Position numbers and translations under genes: made by a program. A model generated the notes under the pieces. That model saw only the letters and a list, made by a program, of their open reading frames with translations. It was not told the DNA's origin and did not search any database. Below, in pieces: positions 7,792 through 16,189 of a DNA stretch of 64,000 nt. Source of the stretch: Deinococcus psychrotolerans (GTDB lineage: Bacteria; Deinococcota; Deinococci; Deinococcales; Deinococcaceae); assembly GCF_003860465.1 (NCBI RefSeq), contig NZ_CP034183.1, positions 1,936,001 to 2,000,000 of the forward strand, written 5' to 3'. The stretch's first letter is position 1. Each line of letters begins with the position of its first letter.

Positions 7792-9432
7792 TCAGATTTC
7801 CTCGTCCCATTCGAGGCTGCTCTGGGTTTCGGTTTGCATCGGCTTGGCGCTGCCCAGCAGCCCGAACTGAATGCACAGGCCCCTAAAGCCGTAGGTCAAC
7901 GCCGTCAGTGCCAGCACCAAGCTCAGCGCCCACACCGGGCCGCCCCAGGCGTTTTGGGTCAGGGTCAAGTTGGTCAGGCTGCGGAGCGCCCCGAAGCCCA
8001 CCAAATCGCCCAGCCAGCCCAGCAAGCCGAACACACCTTCGAGCAGCAGCGGCAACAGCAGCAGCACGAGGCCGCCCAGCACCGAGCGCCAGTACGGATT
8101 GCGGCTGCCGAAAGCCAGATTGAGCAAGTAAAGCGGATACAGCGAGACCAGCGCCAGCACGAAAAACAGCGCCGCCCGGATGCTGCCGCCGACGCCGCGT
8201 GAGACGCTGGCCGCCGACGCGTTCAGCACGCTGCCGGTTTGGCCCTTGACCTCGGCTTCCACGTTGGCGAGGTCACCAATGGCCGACTGCACGTCGCTGG
8301 GGCGCAGGCCACTGCGGGTCTTGAGGGTGCTCAAATCAGTGGCCAGTGCGGCGGAGCTGGCGCTGCGGCCAAGCGTGGGCGACTGGTTCAAGGCTTGCTG
8401 GGCGTCTTCGAGAGCGCTGCGGGCGGCGGCTTGATCAGCCACCGAAGCGGCGCTCAGGGCGCGTCCGAGGGCGGCGTAGATGCGGTCGGCTCCGCCTGCA
8501 CTGCCAGACGAACTGGGACGGGAATTGGCCGCCGGAGTCGTCACCGGAGTCGTCGCGGGCGCACTCGGCGGCGTGCCAGCCTGAGCCGGAGTGGGTTTGG
8601 GCAGCGTCGGAACGGTATTGACCGCTGTGCTGGGCGCTGCGCCGCTGGCCGCCTGCACAAAGCTGGCCGAGCTGCTGCGCAGGGTTTGGAGGGCGGTGCT
8701 GGCCGCCGCCGCGTCGCCGCCAGTGACGGCGTTCAGGGCGCTGGCAAACTGATCGACTTGCAGGGCTCCGGCTCCCGGCGCACTCTGCACCGCCGTGAAC
8801 CAACTGGCCGCCCGCGTGAGGTTGAGGTAGGCAGCGGTCTTGTTGGTCAAGTTCACCGCGCCGAGGTAACCCTGCACTTTGCGGGCAGCGGCCTGCTCGA
8901 TCAGGCGCTGGGCCTGCGCCGTTTTGCCGCTGGCCAGCGAGGTCAGAAACTGGCTGCTGGCCGCGCCGCTGAGGCCAAATTCCTCGGTCAGCAAGCGGGC
9001 TTGGTTGGGTTGCTGGGCAGTGGGCAGGGCAGTGAGGGTCTGGGTGTACAGCACCGCCCGCATCAGGCCCCGCGCCTGAGTGACTTGGGCTTCCAGCTCG
9101 GCGGGGCTGCGGGCCAGCGAAGCGCGGGAAGCCGACAGCGCGTCCGTTAGGCCCTGCGAGAGAACTTTGTCTTGAATGGTGGGCTGCAAACTGTCGAGCG
9201 CTTGCTGGGCCTTTTGGAGGTCGCTGAGGCTGCGGCCTTTGCTAAAAGCCCGGTCTTGCACCGCTTGGTTCAGGGCCGTTTTGAGGCTGCGGTAAGCGTC
9301 CAGATTTTGCGCCCCGGCCTGACCGAGTGCGCCGCTGGCCAGCACGCTGAGCGCCAAGAGAGCGGCGCGGTTGGAGGTGTTGGAGTTGGCAGTGCCAGAA
9401 GTGACAGAGTGAAACAAACAAGTGGCCTTCAT
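7792..9432 (-). CDS. Signal-peptide protein with C-terminal membrane segments
   Basis: 546 residues from the ATG at 9432. The N-terminus carries a signal peptide (hydrophobic core about 23-38, AGAQ cleavage-like site near 40). Residues 42-400 are Ala/Gln/Leu-rich helical repeats interrupted by a Pro/Thr/Ser-rich linker near 265-305. About three membrane helices follow between residues 420 and 535. The longer reading to 9675 is rejected because it runs through the upstream gene and this ATG overlaps that gene's stop (ATGA). The large extracytoplasmic part and terminal membrane bundle suit an envelope anchor for the two cytoplasmic operon partners. No family recognised. Confidence 0.75.
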   Translation of the reverse strand: MKATCLFHSVTSGTANSNTSNRAALLALSVLASGALGQAGAQNLDAYRSLKTALNQAVQDRAFSKGRSLSDLQKAQQALDSLQPTIQDKVLSQGLTDALSASRASLARSPAELEAQVTQARGLMRAVLYTQTLTALPTAQQPNQARLLTEEFGLSGAASSQFLTSLASGKTAQAQRLIEQAAARKVQGYLGAVNLTNKTAAYLNLTRAASWFTAVQSAPGAGALQVDQFASALNAVTGGDAAAASTALQTLRSSSASFVQAASGAAPSTAVNTVPTLPKPTPAQAGTPPSAPATTPVTTPAANSRPSSSGSAGGADRIYAALGRALSAASVADQAAARSALEDAQQALNQSPTLGRSASSAALATDLSTLKTRSGLRPSDVQSAIGDLANVEAEVKGQTGSVLNASAASVSRGVGGSIRAALFFVLALVSLYPLYLLNLAFGSRNPYWRSVLGGLVLLLLPLLLEGVFGLLGWLGDLVGFGALRSLTNLTLTQNAWGGPVWALSLVLALTALTYGFRGLCIQFGLLGSAKPMQTETQSSLEWDEEI

Positions 9433-10430
9433 GCGCTGACCTCGATTTGCTGGAGCTCGGTGAGCAGCCGCCCGACGTTGACGTTGCCGCGTGCCAAAAG
9501 AGCCACGCAGTAGTTTCCCACCACCCGCATACACACGGTGGCGTTGCCCAAGTCGGCGCTGAGCAGCTTGAGTTCGCGCTGGCGAAAAAGCATGGCGGTG
9601 GCGGCCACCACGCTGCCGAGTTGCGGCGCACCCTGCGGCGCACGCACGCTCAGCACTTGGCCTTCGGTGCTGCACAGCACCACGGTCTGCACCCCGGGGT
9701 GACGAGCGAGTTCGTAGAGCAGCGCGTCTTGGCCCTGGGCCGTCAGCAGTTCGTAGCGCTTGACCGCCGCTTGAAGGTGAACATAATCGGGGTCACTGAA
9801 CTCGAAATCATCGGCGCTGAAATTGTCACCAATCGCAGCTTCAGGCGGGTTGTGGAGTGTGGGGTCAGTCGGTGCATCGGCGCTCAAATCGTTCACGATC
9901 TCCTCATTTTGGCCCGTGAAGGATAACGCTTGGGCCGGTGATTGGGTGGTTAGGCTCGGCGGAGCTGGTGCGCGGGAAGTGGATATGGGAGGGTTTAAGT
10001 CAGAACTGCTTGGGCCGGGGCTGCTTGAACTGGCCGGGCGCTGATAACTCGGCTCCTCTGTGCTGTGGATGGGGCTGTGGGCGGGAGCACCGAGCAGACG
10101 CTCATCATCACTCCACTGGGTATCGGTGTCTTCCTGATCCCAGATCACGGTACGGGCACCCTGGTCAAACAAATCCGAGGCTCTCAAATCGAGGCGCTCA
10201 AGTCGCTGGGAAAGGGCTTGTAATTTATCAAATGCCGCCGTGCCGGGAAGGGCCTGTGAGAGGCGGCGCTCGAGCGGGCCAGAGAGAACGCGCTGCATGT
10301 CCCTTGCCGTCACCGTTTCTGGCGACAGCTTGAGATCACGCAGCGAAGCGCTCAGCATCGTCTCGGCAGCGCGGCCCGACACCACTTTGGAAAGTGAGCG
10401 TGCAGTGAGTCGGAAGACAGGATTCGGCAT
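9429..10430 (-). CDS. Roadblock/LC7-domain protein, first gene of a helical/membrane operon
   Basis: 333 residues. Residues 13-77 form the helical domain shared with the last operon gene. A disordered acidic/Pro/Ser linker (about 95-210) follows. The C-terminal about 110 residues resemble a Roadblock/LC7 fold (VQTVVLCSTEGQVLSV, then ATAMLFRQRELKLLSADLGN, then MRVVGNYCVALLA). Such domains dimerise and often bind small GTPases; a MglA-type GTPase occurs at 43246. The ATG at 10430 follows TATACT (10443-10448) by 12 nt, so the leader is only a few nucleotides long. Confidence 0.75.
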   Translation of the reverse strand: MPNPVFRLTARSLSKVVSGRAAETMLSASLRDLKLSPETVTARDMQRVLSGPLERRLSQALPGTAAFDKLQALSQRLERLDLRASDLFDQGARTVIWDQEDTDTQWSDDERLLGAPAHSPIHSTEEPSYQRPASSSSPGPSSSDLNPPISTSRAPAPPSLTTQSPAQALSFTGQNEEIVNDLSADAPTDPTLHNPPEAAIGDNFSADDFEFSDPDYVHLQAAVKRYELLTAQGQDALLYELARHPGVQTVVLCSTEGQVLSVRAPQGAPQLGSVVAATAMLFRQRELKLLSADLGNATVCMRVVGNYCVALLARGNVNVGRLLTELQQIEVSA

Positions 10431-10442
10431 AAGTTGCCACAA

Positions 10443-10448
10443 GTATAG
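10443..10448 (-). promoter_or_regulatory. -10 box (TATACT) of the Roadblock operon
   Basis: TATACT lies 12 nt before the ATG at 10430; no good -35 box is visible. Confidence 0.5.
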
Positions 10449-10696
10449 TTAAACCCGCTTACACCTTTCTCTCAGCCCTCCACTGTCTGTGGTCTTGATC
10501 TGCGCTGGGCCGCGAATTTCAGGCTTTTTGCTTCAGGTCAGTTTTCTGACTTGCCGAAGTGCGCTCAAGTGATCCGTGAGGTACGTCAGCGCTCCCGCTC
10601 ATGTTCCGATCGGTGTGGGCAAGCGCTCGTTAAGCTGCTTGTATGCGGGATTGCAGAACTATCCACCGTCGGTAATTTGACCGCTCTTAAAGGCAC

Positions 10697-10739
10697 AAAA
10701 ACCCCGCCGCCTTCCTCAAAGGAAAAGCGGCGGGTTTTG
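10697..10739 (-). terminator. Intrinsic terminator of ssrA
   Basis: On the minus strand, AACCCGCCGC pairs with GCGGCGGGGTT and is followed by TTTTTGT, directly downstream of the tmRNA 3' end. The A-run on the other arm could also let it work in the other direction. Confidence 0.85.
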
Positions 10740-10744
10740 TTGGG

Positions 10745-11100
10745 TGGTGGAGGCGGAGAGAGTCGAACTCTCGTCCGGAAACCCATTCAGCGTGACTCTA
10801 CGTGTGTAGCCTGCAAATTGAATTGTCGGGGCGGGACTGGCCTACAGGCGGGCGTTCCTTTCCTTAACTCTGTTTTAGTTCGCGCCCGGCACCAGAGTAA
10901 AACCGGAGCTAGCCATTGTTTAAATCAGCTCGCGCAGCGCCAATGGCGAGGCTCTACGGTTGCTGGGCTGGGGTTTAGGCAGCCATTGCAAAGCTGTTAT
11001 TGTTGCCAGTTAAAGGCTTTGCCGCTTTTTAACGAGGCCAACGGCCACCTCGACACGCACCACATCCTTCAGTAATCCCCGTCGAAACCGGATCGCCCCC
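10745..11100 (-). ncRNA. ssrA: Transfer-messenger RNA (tmRNA)
   Basis: About 356 nt. The 5' end reads GGGGGCG and pairs with CGCCTCC at the 3' end, followed by ACCA. The 5' part contains the conserved tmRNA block ATCCGGTTTCGACGGGG, and the T-arm GAGAGTTCGACTCTC is intact. The tag frame on the minus strand (11007 to 10975) reads GNNNSFAMAA then TAA. tmRNA rescues ribosomes stalled on broken mRNAs and marks the nascent chain for proteolysis. A TATACT box (11111-11116) lies about 10 nt before the mature 5' end. Confidence 0.95.
10975..11007 (-). other. tmRNA tag-peptide reading frame
   Basis: Ten codons from GGC to GCC, then TAA: GNNNSFAMAA. The last residues are A-M-A-A where many bacterial tags end A-L-A-A. 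The resume codon is inferred as GGC from the preceding AACT context. Confidence 0.75.
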
Positions 11101-11110
11101 AGATGAATTC

Positions 11111-11116
11111 AGTATA
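11111..11116 (-). promoter_or_regulatory. -10 box of ssrA (TATACT)
   Basis: TATACT, with mature RNA beginning 10 nt downstream; the primary 5' end is probably trimmed by RNase P. Confidence 0.6.
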
Positions 11117-11223
11117 GAACATCTCACGCCCATTTCGCCTTGAGCAAATGGCTTAGGCCGTCTCACCCCGGCGTCAGGCGGTTATAACGGCCGGGTGTCG
11201 GGAATATGTCAGGCCCGGCCATT

Positions 11224-11229
11224 TAGCAT
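11224..11229 (+). promoter_or_regulatory. Leaderless -10 box (TAGCAT) of dprA
   Basis: TAGCAT, 7 nt, ATG (11237). Confidence 0.6.
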
Positions 11230-11236
11230 CTCAATC

Positions 11237-12349
11237 ATGAGCTTGATGGACGCTGCCCCCGACCTGAACCTTCCCGAAGACACAGACGCCGAGTTGCTGG
11301 CGCTGCTGACCCTGCGCTTCACACCCGCTCTGGGGCCGCGCCGCATCGAGAACCTGCGGCGGCATTTCGGCTCGGCGCAGGCGGTGCTGGGCGCTTCGCT
11401 GACCCAGTTGCGGGCAGTGCCGGGCCTCGATACCAAATCGCTGAGCGCCATTGGTGCGGCGGGGGTGGGCGTCCGGGCGCAGCAAGAACTCAGCCGCGCC
11501 CGCGAAGCTGGAGTGCAGGTGCTGGGGCGCGGGCTGGAAGGCTATCCGGCGGCGCTCGAAGCCCTGCAAGACCCGCCCGCTGCGCTGTGGGTACGCGGCG
11601 CTGATCTGCCGCAGGAGGTGGTGCCGCGTGCGGTGGGCATCGTCGGTACCCGCGCCGCCAGCGACCACGCCCTCAAATTCACCCGCCAGTTGTCGGGCGA
11701 CCTCGCCCGCGCCGGAGTCAACGTGGTCAGCGGCCTGGCACGCGGCATCGACAGCGCCGCCCACCAAGCCGCTTTGGACGCGGGCGGCGTCAGCACGGCG
11801 CTCTTGGGCTGCGGGGTGGACGTGATTTACCCCGCCGAAAATGCCCGCCTCGCTGCCCGCCTGACTTTGGTCAGCGAGTACCCGATGGGCACGCGGCCTG
11901 CCACCCACCATTTTCCGCAGCGAAACCGCTTGATTGCCGCTCTGAGCGCCGGTTCGGTGGTCATCGAGGGCGATTTGAAAAGCGGCGCGATGATTACCGC
12001 CACGCACGCGCTCGAATGCGGGCGCAGCGCCTTCGCGGTGCCGGGCCGGGCGGGTGATCCCTTAGCGGCTGGCCCCCACCGCTTGCTGCGCGAGGGCGCG
12101 GTGCTGACCGAAAACGTGAGCGACGTGCTGCACGAACTCGGCTGGGGTGAAGCGCCCGCGCCCGTCCACCTAGACATGAGCCCCGAGCAGGCGCTGGTGT
12201 ACGCCGCCCTGCCCGAAACCGGCGCGGTTTTGCTGGACGACGTGGTGTCGCGCAGCGGGCTGAACATCAGCGAGGCGCAACTGGCCCTGACCATGCTGGG
12301 GTTGTGCGGCCTCGTGGACGAACGGGGCGGGCGGTATCTACGCCGCTGA
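11237..12349 (+). CDS. dprA: DNA processing protein DprA (Smf)
   Basis: 370 residues. An N-terminal HhH/SAM-like domain (about 15-75) precedes the DprA Rossmann-like domain (about 120-290), with [39 protein letters not shown] and the [12 protein letters not shown] block (here [13 protein letters not shown]). A C-terminal winged-helix-like segment follows (about 300-370). DprA loads RecA onto incoming single-stranded DNA in natural transformation, a known trait of Deinococcus. The ATG at 11237 is preferred to that at 11195 because a TAGCAT box sits 7 nt before it. Confidence 0.95.
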   Translation: MSLMDAAPDLNLPEDTDAELLALLTLRFTPALGPRRIENLRRHFGSAQAVLGASLTQLRAVPGLDTKSLSAIGAAGVGVRAQQELSRAREAGVQVLGRGLEGYPAALEALQDPPAALWVRGADLPQEVVPRAVGIVGTRAASDHALKFTRQLSGDLARAGVNVVSGLARGIDSAAHQAALDAGGVSTALLGCGVDVIYPAENARLAARLTLVSEYPMGTRPATHHFPQRNRLIAALSAGSVVIEGDLKSGAMITATHALECGRSAFAVPGRAGDPLAAGPHRLLREGAVLTENVSDVLHELGWGEAPAPVHLDMSPEQALVYAALPETGAVLLDDVVSRSGLNISEAQLALTMLGLCGLVDERGGRYLRR

Positions 12350-12377
12350 TTGGTTGAGGCGCTGAGTGATTTCGGTG

Positions 12378-13124
12378 CTAGAGGTTCCAGCCGCCCGAGA
12401 CTTCCAGCACCTGGCCGGTCAGGTAAGCGCTGCCTTCCACGAAGGTCATCACGGCCCGCGCCACTTCGTCCACCGTGCCGAGCCGCCCCGCCGGAATCTC
12501 GGTGAGCGGCTGGCTGACTGAGGTTTCGATGACGCCCGGCGACACCACGTTGGCGCTGATGCCGTACTGAGCCTCAGTGCGGGCAATGGCCTTGGTCAGC
12601 GCAATGACGCCCGCTTTGGCCGCCGCGTACGGCACCACGCCGGGCCGGGCCAGCAAGTTCTGTGCGCCCGCATAGCCGAAGTTGACGACCCGACCGAAGC
12701 TGCTTGCGTCCGGTTGATTGCCCCGCATCAGCGGCACGGCCACCCGGCAGGTGTAGAAAGTGGCGCTGAGGTTGCTGCCCAGCATGTCGTTCCACTCGTC
12801 GGGAGTGGTCTGATCCCAGCGGCGGTGAACATAGTTGCCCACCACGTTGACCAGCACGCCCAGCGGCGATTGAATCAGCGGCGTTTCAAAGCGGCGGTGC
12901 GCCCACTCCACCACAGCGGCAGCTTGATCGGGGTCGGTCAACTCGGCCTGGAAGGTATCAGCTTGAACACCCAGCTCACGGCACAACTGGGCCGTTTCGG
13001 CGGCGTCCTCGGCACTGGAGCGGTACTGCACGGCCACGTGGTAGCCCGCACCCGCCAGCGCCAGCGCCACCCCGCGCCCGATGCCCCGCGCTCCCCCGGT
13101 GACGAGAGCGGTGTAGGGCTTCAT
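12378..13124 (-). CDS. SDR family oxidoreductase (FabG-like)
   Basis: 248 residues. The cofactor motif is TGGARGIG (about 9-16), NVVGNY corresponds to the family NNAG region, and the catalytic YAAAK lies at about 163-167. The position usually held by the catalytic Ser reads NFGYAG here, so the Ser may be replaced; this should be checked on alignment. C-terminal [13 protein letters not shown] is typical of FabG-like SDRs. It overlaps the Nudix gene by 4 nt and is cotranslated with it. Confidence 0.88.
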   Translation of the reverse strand: MKPYTALVTGGARGIGRGVALALAGAGYHVAVQYRSSAEDAAETAQLCRELGVQADTFQAELTDPDQAAAVVEWAHRRFETPLIQSPLGVLVNVVGNYVHRRWDQTTPDEWNDMLGSNLSATFYTCRVAVPLMRGNQPDASSFGRVVNFGYAGAQNLLARPGVVPYAAAKAGVIALTKAIARTEAQYGISANVVSPGVIETSVSQPLTEIPAGRLGTVDEVARAVMTFVEGSAYLTGQVLEVSGGWNL

Positions 13125-13564
13125 GCGCCTTCCTTGATAGCCAGCTCAACTAGGGTGCGGGTGAAGCTGTTGAGCGGATAGGTCAGCGCTTCTTCCAAAC
13201 TGACCCAGGCCCACTGGACGATCTCCTCATTGGGCGTGATGGTCTCATCTTCGGTCTGGGCAAAGAAATCGAACAGCAGCATGTGAGAATCTTTTTGAAA
13301 CTCGGCTGAGCGCACCGCCTCTTGGGTCTGGGCCGCTCGGATGTGGGTGATCTTCAGGCCGGTTTCTTCCACAAATTCGCGCTCAACGGCGGCCAGCAGC
13401 GTTTCGCCGTACTCGACTTTGCCGCCCGGCACGCCCCAACTGCCGCGCCATTTGGTGGTCTGGACAATCAGGTAGCCGGCGGGGCCGCTTACCAACGCGC
13501 CGACGCACACCAGCGGCCTTGATGGGGGGGCAGCAGAATCAGAATCTGAGGGACGGTCATTCAT
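13121..13564 (-). CDS. Nudix hydrolase
   Basis: 147 residues with a complete Nudix box, G-x5-E-x7-R-E-x2-E-E-x-G-L, starting [18 protein letters not shown] (about 46-68). The box binds the metal that hydrolyses nucleoside diphosphates linked to another group. The substrate is not predictable. Start at ATG 13564: TAAGCT (13571-13576) is 6 nt upstream. First gene of a pair with the SDR. Confidence 0.92.
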   Translation of the reverse strand: MNDRPSDSDSAAPPSRPLVCVGALVSGPAGYLIVQTTKWRGSWGVPGGKVEYGETLLAAVEREFVEETGLKITHIRAAQTQEAVRSAEFQKDSHMLLFDFFAQTEDETITPNEEIVQWAWVSLEEALTYPLNSFTRTLVELAIKEGA

Positions 13565-13570
13565 GGGGTG

Positions 13571-13576
13571 AGCTTA
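13571..13576 (-). promoter_or_regulatory. Leaderless -10 box (TAAGCT) of the Nudix-SDR operon
   Basis: TAAGCT, 6 nt, ATG (13564). Confidence 0.65.
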
Positions 13577-13654
13577 GCGGCTGAATGGAGAGCGGGATGT
13601 GTGATGGCTTATGGGCATCGACAGACCGGCGCTGAGATCCGCGCTCATCCCTCC

Positions 13655-14287
13655 CTAGAGCCAGCCCTGCCGCAGAGCCTTGACCGCTGCCTGAGTCCGG
13701 TCGGCGGCCTGCAACTTGATGAGCAGTTCCTGCACGTACAGCTTGACGGTGCTGACGCTGACCCCCAGCTGCGCCGCGATGTCTTTGTTCGACAGGCCGT
13801 CGGCGATCAGGCGCAGCACCTCCAGCTCGCGGGGGGTCAGCAGCGGAGCTGAACCCGGCGCACGCACGCCGCCCAGCACGTGGTGGGCCACCTGCGGATC
13901 GAGGTAGGCGCTGCCCGCCGCCGCCGCCCGCACCGCCAGCAGCAACAGTTCGGGTTTGGCGCTCTTGAGGCAGTAAGCCGCCGCCCCGGATGCCAGCGCC
14001 GCAAAGACTTCTTGGCGCAGGTCGTGGGCGGTCAGCATCACGATTCGCACCTCCGGCCAGCCACGCCGGATCTCGGCGGCGGTCTGAATGCCGTCTATGC
14101 CGGGCAGGCCGATGTCCACCACCGCCACGTCCACTTCCACGCTGGCTAAGCGCTCCAGGGCTTCTTCACCGCTGCGAGCCTCGGCGACGACGTGCAAGTC
14201 GGCTTCCAAATTGAGGGTGGCCCGCAGGCCGTCGCGGGTAAAGGCGTGGTCTTCGACCAATAAAATTCGGATCGTTTCTTCAGACAT
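13655..14287 (-). CDS. Response regulator, NarL/LuxR family
   Basis: 210 residues. Receiver domain (about 1-120) with the acidic pair in LLVEDHAF, phospho-acceptor Asp in VAVVDIGLPG and Lys in CLKSAKPE. LuxR-type helix-turn-helix at about 145-205 (LTPRELEVLRLIADGLSNKDIA, then VSVSTVKLYVQELL). It overlaps the end of the kinase gene by 8 nt, so the two form a cognate pair. Confidence 0.93.
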   Translation of the reverse strand: MSEETIRILLVEDHAFTRDGLRATLNLEADLHVVAEARSGEEALERLASVEVDVAVVDIGLPGIDGIQTAAEIRRGWPEVRIVMLTAHDLRQEVFAALASGAAAYCLKSAKPELLLLAVRAAAAGSAYLDPQVAHHVLGGVRAPGSAPLLTPRELEVLRLIADGLSNKDIAAQLGVSVSTVKLYVQELLIKLQAADRTQAAVKALRQGWL

Positions 14288-15845
14288 AGGCCTTTCCTCC
14301 AGAACCGAGCTCTTCAGGAGCAGGCTCTCCGGTGACGGGCAGCGTCAGGGTAAAGAGGCTGCGGTTTTTGCTGGTGCGGGTGTAGCGGACATGGCCGCCG
14401 TGGGCCTCGGCGATGCGGCGGGTCAGGTAAAGGCCCAGCCCGGTGCCGCTGCCCGCGCCGCCGCCCCGGAAGCGCTGAAAGAGTTGCGGCTGACGGGACG
14501 CCGATACGCCTGGCCCCTCATCTTGCACGCTCAACATTGCCTCGCTGTCTTCCTGAGCCAGGGAAACGCGCAGGGTGCTGGCGAGTGGGCTGAACTTGAC
14601 CGCATTGTCCAGCAGGTTCTGGACGGCGCGGCGCAGATCGTGCGGGCGGCCCCACAGCCGCACCGCTTCCAGGTCGCGCTCCACAACCAAGCGGCGCTCC
14701 TCGATGCGGGGGCGCAGGTCTTCGAGCACGCTCTGCACCAGCGCCCGCAAGTTGACTTCTTCCATCAGGTCGTCGGCCTCGCCGCTTTCGTACTTGGTGA
14801 CCAAGAGGAGCTTCTCGGCGAGGGCCAGCAGCGTGGCGTTGGACTCCAGGCCGTTTTCCAGGGTGCCCAGATACGTTGCGGGAAGCGGGCCGTACGCGCC
14901 GCGCAGGGCAGCTTTCATGTTGACCGCGTTGGCGAGCAGGGGAGTGCGCAGATCATGCGAAAAGGCGTAGACCAGATCGCGCAGCAGTTCGCCGCGTTCG
15001 CTGACCTGCTGGCGCTGCACCCGCAAGTCGTCGAGCAGAGCAGTGCGCTCCAGCAGCGGTTGGAGAACCGAAACCGCTTCAGCCGTCAGGGCCAGCGGAA
15101 TCTGGGGGCGCTGAGCGATCAGCAGCAAATCGCCGCCCTCAGTTCGGCGCAGCCTGGCCAGCAAAAGCGCTCCGCCGTCGGCCGCCCACACGTCGCCCGC
15201 GCCCACCGGTTGGGCCAAATACTCCAGCGGCAGGCGGCTGTTCAGGTGGGAGCGGTGATCGTCCGCTTCGACTCCTGGCGCGAACGCCAGCGCGTGGGGA
15301 CGGCGCAAGATGGCCTTTTCGACCGCGCCCACCTCGACGCTGCTGGCCCCGGTCAGGCGCTGCATAGCAGTGGCGGCCCGCTCCACGAACTCGGCCTGAC
15401 CCAGCGGGCCGCCCATGTCTTCAGCGAGGCGGCGCAGCAAGCGTTCGCGCTGCAACTGGCGCTCATCCTCGGCGATCTGCACGGCCCGTTCGGAAGCCTC
15501 GCGGGAGCGCAGAGTCAGTCCGCCCACCAACAAAATGGCCAGCAGGCTGACGGTGCGGTTGGCCAGATCGGCGCTGCTGAAGCCGTCGGCCACGGCGTTG
15601 AAGACGGCGGCCACCAGTGAACCCAGTACCCCCAGCAGCGTCAAGATCAGCACCGGGCGGCGCGAACTGCCCAGCGCGGCCAGCGCCACCGGCACCGTGA
15701 GCAAGGTGCCCACCACCAGCGAAGCGGGCGTCAGCAAGTCGGTCAGCAGCACCGCGCCCAGCAGCGTGAGGCACACCGCCCACAGCGTCGCGCTTTGCAG
15801 CGGCAGTTTGGGCGGCCCGAACAGAAGACGCAGGATTTCTCGCAT
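14280..15845 (-). CDS. Membrane sensor histidine kinase
   Basis: 521 residues from ATG 15845. N-terminal hydrophobic region (about 15-115) with four or so membrane helices, then a GAF-like central region (about 150-280), then a HisKA-type phosphorylation site (FSHDLRTPLL, about 320) and HATPase motifs (NLLDNAVKFSP, DEGPGV, GTGLGLYL). HisKA kinases normally pair with OmpR-type regulators, yet the coupled regulator is NarL-type. The N-terminal helices recall the DUF4118 region of KdpD, and a KdpD N-terminal fragment is encoded divergently. TAGCTT lies 8 nt before this ATG. Confidence 0.88.
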   Translation of the reverse strand: MREILRLLFGPPKLPLQSATLWAVCLTLLGAVLLTDLLTPASLVVGTLLTVPVALAALGSSRRPVLILTLLGVLGSLVAAVFNAVADGFSSADLANRTVSLLAILLVGGLTLRSREASERAVQIAEDERQLQRERLLRRLAEDMGGPLGQAEFVERAATAMQRLTGASSVEVGAVEKAILRRPHALAFAPGVEADDHRSHLNSRLPLEYLAQPVGAGDVWAADGGALLLARLRRTEGGDLLLIAQRPQIPLALTAEAVSVLQPLLERTALLDDLRVQRQQVSERGELLRDLVYAFSHDLRTPLLANAVNMKAALRGAYGPLPATYLGTLENGLESNATLLALAEKLLLVTKYESGEADDLMEEVNLRALVQSVLEDLRPRIEERRLVVERDLEAVRLWGRPHDLRRAVQNLLDNAVKFSPLASTLRVSLAQEDSEAMLSVQDEGPGVSASRQPQLFQRFRGGGAGSGTGLGLYLTRRIAEAHGGHVRYTRTSKNRSLFTLTLPVTGEPAPEELGSGGKAYV

Positions 15846-16189
15846 CGCCCTTAAAGCTATCCGAAAGCGGCGAGCGGGCCACTGGCCAACTGGCCAATCT
15901 GACTGGCCGATAGACGAATGGTACAGATGAAGACGTCGGCGCACCATAAAGCGACCTTAAAATGGCGACACCAAAATGACTGGCGCATCTGAGCTGAACG
16001 AGGAAGTTTTGATACTCACTTTCCCCCTTTGCAAACCCGACCGACTCGCCGCGAATCTTGACTCTCAAGCCCGCCCTGCCAGAGCCAGGAGTCAGGTGGC
16101 GTGGGTGCGTGGACTGGTGAATGCCGCTGCCAAGCTGAAACCCACTTTGCCACTCAACTCGGCGGCTCCGCAGGCTGGGCGCTGAAGAG
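15846..16189. other. Divergent intergenic region between kinase and KdpD-like gene
   Basis: Contains the kinase -10 box (TAGCTT, 15854-15859, minus) and three direct copies of ACTGGCC at 15881, 15889 and 15902. A 69-codon open frame (15976-16185) ends 4 nt before the KdpD-like ATG but has no recognisable product or clear start signal. No obvious promoter for the KdpD-like gene was found. Confidence 0.5.
15881..15910 (+). repeat. Triple direct repeat ACTGGCC
   Basis: Copies start at 15881, 15889 and 15902 (spacing 8 and 13). It lies about 25-50 nt upstream of the kinase -10 box, where an activator could bind. Confidence 0.5.

Noticed and set aside
10551..11075. 174-codon rightward open frame
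   Set aside because: Lies across ssrA and its terminator; the RNA features explain the conservation and the protein looks random.
14088..15620. 510-codon open frame opposite the sensor kinase
   Set aside because: Antisense shadow of a high-GC gene; the kinase on the other strand has all catalytic motifs.
15976..16185. 69-codon open frame ending 4 nt before the KdpD-like gene
   Set aside because: No clear promoter or SD and no recognised product; could be a leader ORF, but evidence is too weak.
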